Shown here piece by piece: positions 1 to 6,763 of a stretch of 13,985 nt of DNA (position 1 is the first letter of the stretch; each line of letters opens with the position of its first letter). Location of the stretch: the NCBI GenBank assembly GCA_902478055.1, contig CABSJL010000027.1:1-13985 (forward strand), in the 5' to 3' direction. A program made the translations under genes and the position numbers. The notes under the pieces are model-generated. The model worked only from the letters and a program-made list of their open reading frames with translations. It searched no databases and was not told the DNA's origin. The stretch is from an uncultured Veillonella sp. Lineage in GTDB: Bacteria > Bacillota > Negativicutes > Veillonellales > Veillonellaceae.

Positions 1-554
1 CCTGTAGAAAGATCTACTATATCATTATGCTTAACCATATCTTCCTTTCTATATGATACATAGAAAGGTAGCTTTATAGTATATCCAGCGTGTGGACCTG
101 TATATCGTTTCTCACTATCAAAAAAGATCTCATGCCATATATCTCTATCAGTTTCATCAAGACTAGAAATATTAGGGTATAACTCATCAAGGCTCACATT
201 AAAATGTGTTTCTTTAACATCTATCCGAGGGATGAAAGTATTATATTTATTAAGATTTTTATTCCAAGTATCTAATAAACTTACATTTTCATCAAAAATA
301 CCAATACCATCTAAAGTTATATAATAAAGTTTATTATCCACCTCATGAACAGCAACTACTTTATCAGCAATCTTATGATCTTCATCGTCATAAAATAATG
401 TACTATTACGAAATTCAGTTAAATGAATGGAGCTATTCTTAAACTCACTACTACCAGCTAACAATAAAATTACTATTACCATTAAAGTAATATAAATTAA
501 TAATATGGCAGCAACAACACAACCAATCCATTTCAATACTCGCTTTGAATTCAT
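1..554 (-). CDS. Hypothetical membrane-anchored protein, 3' end beyond the window
   Basis: The reading frame is open from an ATG at 554-552 to the left edge, giving 184 codons with no stop, so the C-terminus lies outside the window. A GAGAGGG ribosome binding site sits 5 bases upstream of the ATG. The product starts with a short basic stretch (MNSKRVLKW) followed by one long hydrophobic segment at about residues 9-33. The rest is polar, rich in Asp, Glu, Asn and Ile, and probably faces outside the membrane. There is no lipobox cysteine after the hydrophobic segment, so an uncleaved signal anchor fits better than a lipoprotein. I do not recognise a family and give no function. It lies 65 bases downstream of the 620-1012 membrane-protein gene on the same strand with no terminator between, so the two are probably co-transcribed. 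Base composition is clearly more AT-rich than in the housekeeping genes to the right. Confidence 0.75.
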   Translation of the reverse strand, partial: MNSKRVLKWIGCVVAAILLIYITLMVIVILLLAGSSEFKNSSIHLTEFRNSTLFYDDEDHKIADKVVAVHEVDNKLYYITLDGIGIFDENVSLLDTWNKNLNKYNTFIPRIDVKETHFNVSLDELYPNISSLDETDRDIWHEIFFDSEKRYTGPHAGYTIKLPFYVSYRKEDMVKHNDIVDLST

Positions 555-619
555 AGGCACCCTCTCAAAACAATATCTATATTGATATTACCTAATAGTT
601 TTCTATTTTTGGTTTACTA

Positions 620-1012
620 CTAAAAAAATACATCACGAAATGCATACATATATACAGCAATAAATATCAATATCGACAATATAGCAATAAGCCCCCGTTT
701 AAAATATACACTATTTTTCTTTTGTAAAAATCCTGTACAGATAGTGAGAAGGCTCATAACAACCCATCCACCCCCATAAGTTATAATGAATCCATAATCC
801 CAATAGATTATAAACTTAAAATCTATTAAAACTATACTTATAATACTAATTATACTTAGATACTTAGTTAAGGGACCAAAAGCTCTATTTTTTTTTATAT
901 ATTCATACGCTTCGTCAACGATCTGCTTACTTATTTCAAGTTTATAAAGCATTACACTCAATACTATAGATACAATAATGAACTCTATACCTAATATATC
1001 TAATTTACTCAT
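620..1012 (-). CDS. Hypothetical four-helix membrane protein, 130 residues
   Basis: The gene starts at an ATG at 1012-1010, preceded by a GGAGAG ribosome binding site, and ends in two consecutive TAG stops. The predicted protein is mostly hydrophobic, with four likely membrane helices at about residues 8-25, 50-69, 74-97 and 106-125. A basic and acidic soluble loop at about residues 26-49 (EISKQIVDEAYEYIKKNRA) separates helix 1 from helix 2. There is no signal peptidase site, catalytic motif or family signature that I recognise. An extended -10 promoter lies about 45 bases upstream, and the gene reads on toward the membrane-anchored protein at 1-554. The small size, AT-rich composition and pairing with another unknown membrane protein suggest lineage-specific accessory genes. 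Function is unknown. Confidence 0.7.
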   Translation of the reverse strand: MSKLDILGIEFIIVSIVLSVMLYKLEISKQIVDEAYEYIKKNRAFGPLTKYLSIISIISIVLIDFKFIIYWDYGFIITYGGGWVVMSLLTICTGFLQKKNSVYFKRGLIAILSILIFIAVYMYAFRDVFF

Positions 1013-1055
1013 TGTCTCTCCAATCTCTTTTACAACACACTCTTAGTTGGCCTTA

Positions 1056-1064
1056 ATTATAGCA
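1056..1064 (-). promoter_or_regulatory. Extended -10 promoter for the two small membrane-protein genes
   Basis: On the minus strand the sequence reads TGCTATAAT, a perfect -10 hexamer with the TGn extension. It sits about 45 bases upstream of the ATG at 1012. No good -35 hexamer is seen at the usual distance, which is tolerable for extended -10 promoters. The inferred transcript would start near 1049 and leave a leader of about 36 bases. Confidence 0.5.
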
Positions 1065-1109
1065 TACAGTATACATCCATATATAAGAAACTACCCTCAA
1101 ATTAAACGC

Positions 1110-1136
1110 AAAAAAGGCACCTCTTATGAGGTGCCT
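1110..1136 (-). terminator. Rho-independent terminator of the aldehyde dehydrogenase gene
   Basis: A perfect 9-bp stem (AGGCACCTC at 1115-1123 with GAGGTGCCT at 1128-1136) closes a 4-base TTAT loop. Read on the minus strand the stem is followed directly by a run of six T. It lies about 35 bases past the stop codon of the gene at 1172-2656. A short CTTTATT on the other side gives only weak plus-strand potential. Confidence 0.88.
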
Positions 1137-1171
1137 CTTTATTATAGTTTATTGGAGAGATTTATATTTTA

Positions 1172-2656
1172 TTAATCTAAATTGTAGAATCCAGATGGTT
1201 TATCACTCAAGTTGATAATGATGTTTTTCATTTGAGTGTAGTGTTCAAGGATAACTTTGTGAGTTTCACGGCCGATACCAGATTGTTTGTAGCCACCGAA
1301 TGGTGCGCCTGCTGGGATGGAGTTATAAGTGTTAACCCACATACGACCTGTTTCGATTGCACGAGCTACGCGGATAGCACGATTAAGGTTTTGAGTAAAT
1401 ACGCCACCGCCAAGGCCGTATAAGCTATCGTTAGCTTGTTCAATAACTTCTTCTTCGCTGTGGAATTTAATAACAACAGCTACAGGGCCAAAAATTTCTT
1501 CGCGAGCTACGCGCATATCATTTGTAGCGTCTACGATAAGTGTAGGTCTAATGAAGCAACCTTTACCAAGTTCGCCGTCAGTTACGCGTACACCACCAGC
1601 TGCAATGCGAGCGCCTTCTTCTTTAGCAAGTTCTACATAACTAAGTACTTTCTCAACTTGAGCTTCGTAAATCAAGGAACCTAATTGTGTAGATTCTTCC
1701 CAAGGTAAACCAACTTTTACCTTATCAAATAATGCAGAAAGTTCAGCTACAAATTTATCGTAAATTGTATCTTGTACGAAGATACGGGAACCTGCGCAGC
1801 ATACTTGGCCTTGGTTGAAGAGGATACCGAGCATTGCCCCATCAAGAGCTTGTTTCCAGTTTGCATCTTCAAAGAAGATATTCGCAGATTTACCACCTAA
1901 TTCCAATGTAGCAGGAATCAAGCGTTCAGATGCTGCTTTATATACATCAAGACCTACTTCTGTAGAGCCGGTGAAAGCAAGTTTGCTAAAGCCTGGATGA
2001 TCAAGGATATATTGGCCAGATTTAGAGCCTTTACCAGTTACGATATTTACAACGCCTGCTGGCAAGATATCTTTCAAAATATCGCCTAATACTAAAAGGC
2101 TAAGAGATGTATGGCTAGAAGGTTTAATTACAACTGTACAACCTGCTGCAAGAGCTGGTGCCAATTTCCAAGCTGCCATTAGGAATGGGAAGTTCCAAGG
2201 CACTACTTGACCTACAACGCCAATTGGTTCACGCACGATGAGGCTCAATGTATTTTCATCAAATACTTGAGCAGAGCCTTCTTCGGAGCGAAGTACGCCA
2301 GCGAAGTAACGGAAATGGTCTGCACCAAGTGGAATATCTACATTCAAAGTTTCACGGATTGGTTTACCATTGTCATATGTTTCAACTTGTGCCAAGTGCT
2401 CTTTGTGCGCATCGATAGCGTCAGCAATTTTTAACAAGTAATCAGCGCGCTCTACTTGGGATACTTTTTTCCAAGTTTTGAAAGCTTCTGTTGCAGCATC
2501 TACTGCTTTATCAACATCGTCCTTCGTAGCCTCTGCACAGATAGCAAGTTGTTCGCCATTAGCAGGGTTATATACATTAAATTCAGCACCGTCAGATGCC
2601 GGTACCCATTCATTATTAATTAATAGTCCATAACGTTCTTTAAGGTTCAAGCTCAT
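1172..2656 (-). CDS. NAD(P)-dependent aldehyde dehydrogenase
   Basis: A full-length 494-residue member of the aldehyde dehydrogenase superfamily, which oxidises aldehydes to carboxylic acids with NAD(P)+ in the cytoplasm. Visible motifs are PWNFP at 153-157 with the oxyanion Asn155, the cofactor-binding Lys178 (IKPS), FTGSTEVG at 228-235, the general base Glu252 in LELGGKS, and the catalytic cysteine in GQVCCAGSR. Cys286 aligns with Cys302 of mammalian ALDH2, and Cys287 follows it. Glu387 lies in EEIFGP. The C-terminal run from WVNTYNSIPAG to GGYKQSGIGRE and the FYNLD-type ending resemble the acetaldehyde dehydrogenase group (AldB/AcoD/AldA-like), so a short-chain aldehyde is a plausible substrate, but the sequence alone cannot fix it. 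The start has an AGGAGGT site 7-8 bases upstream. The gene is monocistronic, with its own promoter and terminator. Confidence 0.95.
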   Translation of the reverse strand: MSLNLKERYGLLINNEWVPASDGAEFNVYNPANGEQLAICAEATKDDVDKAVDAATEAFKTWKKVSQVERADYLLKIADAIDAHKEHLAQVETYDNGKPIRETLNVDIPLGADHFRYFAGVLRSEEGSAQVFDENTLSLIVREPIGVVGQVVPWNFPFLMAAWKLAPALAAGCTVVIKPSSHTSLSLLVLGDILKDILPAGVVNIVTGKGSKSGQYILDHPGFSKLAFTGSTEVGLDVYKAASERLIPATLELGGKSANIFFEDANWKQALDGAMLGILFNQGQVCCAGSRIFVQDTIYDKFVAELSALFDKVKVGLPWEESTQLGSLIYEAQVEKVLSYVELAKEEGARIAAGGVRVTDGELGKGCFIRPTLIVDATNDMRVAREEIFGPVAVVIKFHSEEEVIEQANDSLYGLGGGVFTQNLNRAIRVARAIETGRMWVNTYNSIPAGAPFGGYKQSGIGRETHKVILEHYTQMKNIIINLSDKPSGFYNLD

Positions 2657-2710
2657 AGCATTACCTCCTATGTAGGAATATAGATTGAGGAAGATGTCCT
2701 CTGTAATTTC

Positions 2711-2739
2711 ATCATACGCCTTATATCTAAATATTTCAA
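2711..2739 (-). promoter_or_regulatory. Sigma-70-type promoter of the aldehyde dehydrogenase gene
   Basis: On the minus strand TTGAAA (2739-2734) and TATGAT (2716-2711) are separated by exactly 17 bases, a near-consensus housekeeping promoter. Transcription should begin near 2704, about 48 bases before the ATG at 2656. The -35 box lies inside an inverted repeat, ATATCT (2723-2728) and AGATAT (2742-2747), which could be an operator; the repeat is short and AT-rich, so that part is speculative. Confidence 0.65.
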
Positions 2740-2802
2740 TCAGATATACTGTTTTCGATATACCACTTCTGCATCAATATACATAGCTTTAAGCTATAAA
2801 GA

Positions 2803-2840
2803 AAAACCGCAGCCTCTAAATCCATAGAGGATGCGGTTTT
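2803..2840 (-). terminator. Terminator of the thyA-folA-tex block
   Basis: AAAACCGCA and CTCTA on one arm (2803-2818) pair with TAGAG and TGCGGTTTT on the other (2825-2840), with one internal mismatch (G2812/A2831) and a 6-base loop. On the minus strand the stem runs into TTTTTCTTT. It lies 110 bases beyond the tex stop codon and is the first strong terminator after it. The opposite strand also ends in TTTT, so it may work in both directions. Confidence 0.85.
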
Positions 2841-2949
2841 CTATATGATGACTTTTAGTCAATAATATATCTCATTTAATATCTATTAATATAGATTAAC
2901 TAGATTGCATAGAATAATGAAGCAAAAAGGACCACGTAGTTATATATAA

Positions 2950-5232
2950 CTATGCTTTTCGACGTTCTCCATTATTTCTATTGTTTTGACGGCCACCGTT
3001 GTCACGATTATTATTTCGACGTTGACCATTATTATTTCTATTGCGGTTATTATCGTTATTCTTTGGCTTTTCTGGTTGCAATGCTTTTACAGATAAACCG
3101 ATACGATTACGTTTTACATCAACAGAAATAATTTGAGCTTCGATGATATCGCCTACAGCTAATACATCGGATGGATGTTGACGGCTATTACATAATTCAC
3201 TACGATGTAACAGACCATTAGTTTTAAGGCCAAAGTCTACGAAGGCACCAAAGTCAACTACGTTGTGAACTGTACCTTTTACCACAGTGCCGACCTTGAT
3301 ATCTTCAAGGCTTACTACATGTTTTCTCGTAAGCGGCGCTGGTAAATCTTCACGAGGGTCACGACCTGGTTTTGCCAAAGCAGCTAGAATATCTCGTACA
3401 GTTGGTACACCCGCATCAAGTTTAGCGGCCATTTTCTCTGCATCAACGAGCGGTAATTTCACTTGTAACGCTTCTAGTTGCGCCTTATCTTGCAAATCTT
3501 TTAAAGTAAAGCCTAATTCACCAATTATACGTTCTGCCAATTCATAGGACTCAGGATGGACAGATGTATTATCTAGTGGATTTTTACCGTGTTGCAAGCG
3601 AAGGAAACCAGCACATTGTGTAAACGCTGCAGGGCCTAGACGAGGCACTTTCAACAATTCCTTACGGCTTTTAAATACGCCATTCTCTTGACGGTACGCA
3701 ACGATGTTTTTAGCTACCGTACTAGAAATACCTGCAATATGTTGCAAGATAGCTGGAGATGCAGTATTGAGCTCTACCCCAACGTGGTTTACTACGGTTT
3801 CAACCACTTGATCTAAAGTATGAGTCAATTGTTTTTGATTTACATCATGTTGGTATTGACCTACACCGATAGATTTAGGATCAATTTTAACGGATTCAGC
3901 CAATGGATCTTGCACGCGGCGTGCAATGGATACGGCACCGCGAATTGTTACGTCTAAATCTGGTAATTCATCGATAGCCAATTTAGATGCGGAGTACACA
4001 GATGCACCAGCTTCATTGGTGATGATGTAGTGACAATCTAATTTCTCCTCTTCAATCATAGTAGATGCAAACTGCTCTGTTTCGTAGGATGCAGTACCAT
4101 TACCAATGGATAAGAGGGTAACTTTGAACTTACGGATTTTATCAGCCAATACCTTTTGTGCTTCCTTGCGAAGCTTTTCACTATTTGTTAAATAGTAGGC
4201 ACCATAATCTAGCACATTACCTTGTTGATCGATGATGGCCATCTTACACCCTGTACGGTAACCTGGGTCAAGTCCCATAATAACATGGCCTGCCAAAGGT
4301 GGTTGTAACAATAGGTTCTTAAGGTTTACACCGAACACCTTGATAGCTTGCTCATCCGCATTTTCCGTCAACTCATTGCGGATATCACGCTCTAAAGCAG
4401 GGAAAATTAAACGTTTGTACGCATCTGCTACGGCCGCTGCTTTATAGTCTGCGAAGATAGACTTTGGATTTTTCTCTAACTTTTGCACCATGTACGCTAC
4501 ATATGTATCACCTGGTACGGTAAGGGCTAATTTTAAGGCCCCTAATTTTTCACCGCGATTAACCGCCAAGATACGGTGAGACGGCATTTGACGGACAGGC
4601 TCCGTATATTCTGCATATTGCAAGAATTGTTGTTGTAACTCTTCATCACCAGCCAATTCAGCTTGAATAAAGCCTTCGTTCCACATCTTTTTACGCAAGT
4701 ACGCACGGAAGTCAGCACTATCACTAACGATTTCCGCTACGATATCAGATGCACCTTGAATAGCGTCTTCTGGGGTTGGCACCTCTTCCGTTACAAATTC
4801 TTTTGCAATCTCTAATGGATCACCAGAGGTAACCGTATCATTAAGGATCATTTCCGCCAACGGCTCTAAGCCTCGTTCACGGGCAATCATGGCGCGCGTA
4901 CGTTTCTTAGGACGGTATGGTAAATACAAATCTTCTAATTCTTGAAGCTTTGTGGCAGCCTCTAAGGCTTTCATCAACTCGTCGGTCATCTTTTCTTGCT
5001 CTGTAATAGATGCAATGATTTCTTGGCGACGTGTTTCCAAGTTGCGCAGATATTTAATGCGTTCTTCAATGGTGCGCAATTGCTCATCTTGCAATTCGCC
5101 CGTTACCTCTTTACGGTAACGCGCAATAAATGGCACCGTATTGCCTTCGTCTAATAATTCTACGGCAGCTTGCACCTGCTTTGGCTTAACATTTAATTCA
5201 CTGCCTATAATGGCAAACATTCTTTCACTCAT
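2950..5232 (-). CDS. tex: Tex-family RNA-binding transcription accessory protein
   Basis: A 760-residue Tex protein, a conserved cytoplasmic nucleic-acid-binding factor linked to transcription and, in some bacteria, to toxin-gene expression and stress tolerance. Domains in order are the N-terminal helical Tex region (about 1-200, with FIARYRKEVTG at 35-45), the YqgF/RNase H-like domain (about 314-440, with GLDPGYRTG at 320-328, IGNGTASYETE at 376-386 and TNEAGASVYS at 405-414), helix-hairpin-helix DNA-binding units (about 490-555, with LLKVPRLGPAAF) and an S1 RNA-binding domain (about 646-714, with GTVVKGTVHNVVDFGAFVDFG). After S1 comes a 40-residue tail made almost only of Asn, Arg and Gly, probably disordered and RNA-binding. 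The ATG overlaps the folA stop codon (ATGA) and has only a weak AGAAAGG site, which suggests translational coupling to folA. Confidence 0.97.
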   Translation of the reverse strand: MSERMFAIIGSELNVKPKQVQAAVELLDEGNTVPFIARYRKEVTGELQDEQLRTIEERIKYLRNLETRRQEIIASITEQEKMTDELMKALEAATKLQELEDLYLPYRPKKRTRAMIARERGLEPLAEMILNDTVTSGDPLEIAKEFVTEEVPTPEDAIQGASDIVAEIVSDSADFRAYLRKKMWNEGFIQAELAGDEELQQQFLQYAEYTEPVRQMPSHRILAVNRGEKLGALKLALTVPGDTYVAYMVQKLEKNPKSIFADYKAAAVADAYKRLIFPALERDIRNELTENADEQAIKVFGVNLKNLLLQPPLAGHVIMGLDPGYRTGCKMAIIDQQGNVLDYGAYYLTNSEKLRKEAQKVLADKIRKFKVTLLSIGNGTASYETEQFASTMIEEEKLDCHYIITNEAGASVYSASKLAIDELPDLDVTIRGAVSIARRVQDPLAESVKIDPKSIGVGQYQHDVNQKQLTHTLDQVVETVVNHVGVELNTASPAILQHIAGISSTVAKNIVAYRQENGVFKSRKELLKVPRLGPAAFTQCAGFLRLQHGKNPLDNTSVHPESYELAERIIGELGFTLKDLQDKAQLEALQVKLPLVDAEKMAAKLDAGVPTVRDILAALAKPGRDPREDLPAPLTRKHVVSLEDIKVGTVVKGTVHNVVDFGAFVDFGLKTNGLLHRSELCNSRQHPSDVLAVGDIIEAQIISVDVKRNRIGLSVKALQPEKPKNNDNNRNRNNNGQRRNNNRDNGGRQNNRNNGERRKA

Positions 5233-5723
5233 TTAGATGCCTTTCTGCGATAGGTTACAAAACGATGAGGATATTTATTCTTTTCATCCACCATGCCGTC
5301 TACAACGGATTCAATGGTGAAAGCATCCTCTCGAAACTCTGGGAAAAATGCATCCCCTTCAAATTCATGGTCTACTTCTGTGATGTACATCGTATCCACA
5401 TAAGGCAAGAAAGCCTCGTATACTTGAGCGCCGCCAATAACATAGGCCGCATCAAGAACACGCGCTGCTTCTGCAGCCGCCTCAGGACTATGGAAAATCT
5501 TAACTCCTTCTGGCGCATCAAAGCCCTTATCACGAGTTATTACCCAGTGCTCACGATTTGGCAACAGGAACGGCAAACTTTCAAAGGTCTTACGGCCCAT
5601 AATGATGACATGACCTGTCGTTTTCTCTTTAAAGAATTTCAAATCATTCGGCAAGTGCCAAATCAAGGTATTATCTTTACCAATCACACGATTATGTGCT
5701 ACGGCTACGATTAATGCTAACAT
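5229..5723 (-). CDS. folA: Dihydrofolate reductase
   Basis: A 164-residue dihydrofolate reductase, the usual length, which reduces dihydrofolate to tetrahydrofolate with NADPH. Visible features are the N-terminal MLALIVAVAHNRVIG, Trp22 and the substrate-binding Asp27 in WHLPNDL, the NADPH-binding IIMGRKTFESL at 40-50, the paired glycines of YVIGGAQVY at 94-102, and the C-terminal TYITEV-like and FFPEF segments. An AGAGG site lies 5 bases before the ATG. The gene follows thyA after a 133-base gap filled by tandem repeats. This fits the pathway: ThyA produces the dihydrofolate that FolA recycles. Its stop codon overlaps the tex start by four bases. Confidence 0.97.
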   Translation of the reverse strand: MLALIVAVAHNRVIGKDNTLIWHLPNDLKFFKEKTTGHVIIMGRKTFESLPFLLPNREHWVITRDKGFDAPEGVKIFHSPEAAAEAARVLDAAYVIGGAQVYEAFLPYVDTMYITEVDHEFEGDAFFPEFREDAFTIESVVDGMVDEKNKYPHRFVTYRRKASK

Positions 5724-5734
5724 ACCGGCCTCTT

Positions 5735-5874
5735 TCAGTTAATACTATATGGCAACAGTCATACATATGATTCCATTTAGCAATGGCTATGAACACAATA
5801 CTATATAGCAACAGCCATATATATTATGCTATTTAACAATTGTCATGAATATAATGCTAAACAGCAACAGTCAT
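5735..5874 (-). repeat. Five tandem degenerate 28-bp repeats spanning the thyA 3' end and thyA-folA gap
   Basis: Read on the minus strand, 5874-5735 divides into five contiguous units of exactly 28 bases: 5874-5847, 5846-5819, 5818-5791, 5790-5763 and 5762-5735. The consensus begins ATGACTGTTGCTATATAG and continues with an AT-rich stretch close to TATTATATTC. Eleven of 28 columns are invariant (1, 2, 5, 8-10, 16, 18, 20, 21 and 26). The last unit degenerates over its final few bases before the folA ribosome binding site. Unit 1 is the coding end of thyA (Met-Thr-Val-Ala-Val-stop) plus 10 untranslated bases. Units 2, 3 and 5 also read as a five-residue tail ending in TAG (MTIVK, MAVAI and MTVAI). 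Unit 4 has lost the stop (IAIAKW). Confidence 0.9.
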
Positions 5875-6648
5875 GGACAATTTACCTAGATGTTCATACC
5901 CATCTAATGTAACGTCCTCTGGCGTGAAATCGTAGAAGTCTTTTACCTCAGGATTCACAATAATTTTTGGTGCTGGCAACGCTTGATCGCGGCGTGCTAA
6001 TTGTTCACGCAATGCTTCTACGTGATTTTCATACACATGAGCATTGTTAATAACATGAGTAAATTTACCCGGTTTAAGACCTGTTACTTGAGCAATCATA
6101 CATTGTAACGCTGCATATTGAGCCGTGTTAAATGGAACGCCAAGACCCATATCACCACTGCGTTGGATGAGCATGCAATTCAAATGACCATCAGCTACGT
6201 CCCATAATGTTTCATACGCACATGGTTGCAACGCCATATCATCTAAATCTTCAATATTCCACAATGTAACAATCATACGACGGCTATCTGGATCTTCTTT
6301 GATGGTCTTGATGAGATTGTCTAATTGTTTGTACTTTGCGATTTGGTAACCATAAGCTTTACCAATGGTACCATCTTCGCGCATCCACTCATCCCATACG
6401 CGCACATTCATTTCTTGTAATTTACGTACATCGTTAGATTGCATTTGCCAAATCCAAAGCAATTCTTTTACAGCCGTTTTGAAAGCTACAAATTTTGTAG
6501 TCAAAATTGGAAATTCCTCTTGCAAGTCGAATTGCATAATTTGATGTGGCAATTTATAGGTTGCAATGCCCGTACGATTTTGACCATACGTGCCGTGTTC
6601 TAAAATATTTTCAATAATACCGAGGTATTGTGTATCTGCTAGACTCAT
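5857..6648 (-). CDS. thyA: Thymidylate synthase (ThyA type)
   Basis: A full-length 263-residue thymidylate synthase, which methylates dUMP to dTMP using methylenetetrahydrofolate and releases dihydrofolate. Visible motifs are QNRTGI at 23-28 (phosphate-binding Arg25), VWDEWM at 84-89, the nucleophile Cys143 in LQPCAYETLW, the dUMP-binding RSGDMGLGVPFNTAQYA at 163-179 with Asn174, and HVYENHVEAL at 204-213 (His204, Tyr206). The family-typical ending is MTVAV; the last residues of this enzyme family close over the active site. The residue after the catalytic cysteine is Ala rather than the more common His. An AGGGGG site precedes the ATG. The last five codons form the first unit of the tandem repeat array downstream. 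No clear promoter is seen, and read-through from recQ is possible. Confidence 0.97.
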   Translation of the reverse strand: MSLADTQYLGIIENILEHGTYGQNRTGIATYKLPHQIMQFDLQEEFPILTTKFVAFKTAVKELLWIWQMQSNDVRKLQEMNVRVWDEWMREDGTIGKAYGYQIAKYKQLDNLIKTIKEDPDSRRMIVTLWNIEDLDDMALQPCAYETLWDVADGHLNCMLIQRSGDMGLGVPFNTAQYAALQCMIAQVTGLKPGKFTHVINNAHVYENHVEALREQLARRDQALPAPKIIVNPEVKDFYDFTPEDVTLDGYEHLGKLSMTVAV

Positions 6649-6709
6649 ATATCCCCCTAAATCTATGTATAATACGTCGAATAATACTAACCTTATATCT
6701 TACAATATA

Positions 6710-6742
6710 TAGTACTATCATACTAAAAAATACATAGTACTA
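6710..6742. repeat. Inverted repeat upstream of thyA
   Basis: TAGTACTAT at 6710-6718 is the exact reverse complement of ATAGTACTA at 6734-6742, with 15 bases between. It lies in the 115-base recQ-thyA gap, about 60 bases before the thyA ATG. There is no T-run after either arm, so it is not a typical terminator. It could be an operator or a hairpin in the thyA leader. The arms are 9 bp and AT-rich, so chance cannot be excluded. Confidence 0.45.
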
Positions 6743-6763
6743 CCATATATACAGTAAAATTTA

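Noticed and set aside
1..554. Lipoprotein assignment for the first gene
   Set aside because: There is no cysteine at the end of the hydrophobic N-terminal segment, so no lipobox.
571..589. Inverted repeat AATATC-TATATT-GATATT between the first two genes, as a terminator
   Set aside because: The stem is only A/T plus one G-C pair and has no proper T-run on the minus strand; it is too weak to call.
2849..2896. Small inverted repeats TGACT/AGTCA and ATCTAT/ATAGAT after tex
   Set aside because: Five- to six-bp AT-rich arms without tails; the strong terminator at 2803-2840 explains transcript ending.
5265..5714. A 149-codon open frame on the plus strand opposite folA
   Set aside because: It is fully antisense to a clear dihydrofolate reductase gene, has no family resemblance and no credible ribosome binding site; it is a shadow of folA codon use.
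5735..5874. CRISPR array
   Set aside because: The 28-bp units are directly adjacent with no unique spacers, and there are no cas genes; this is a tandem duplication, not a CRISPR.
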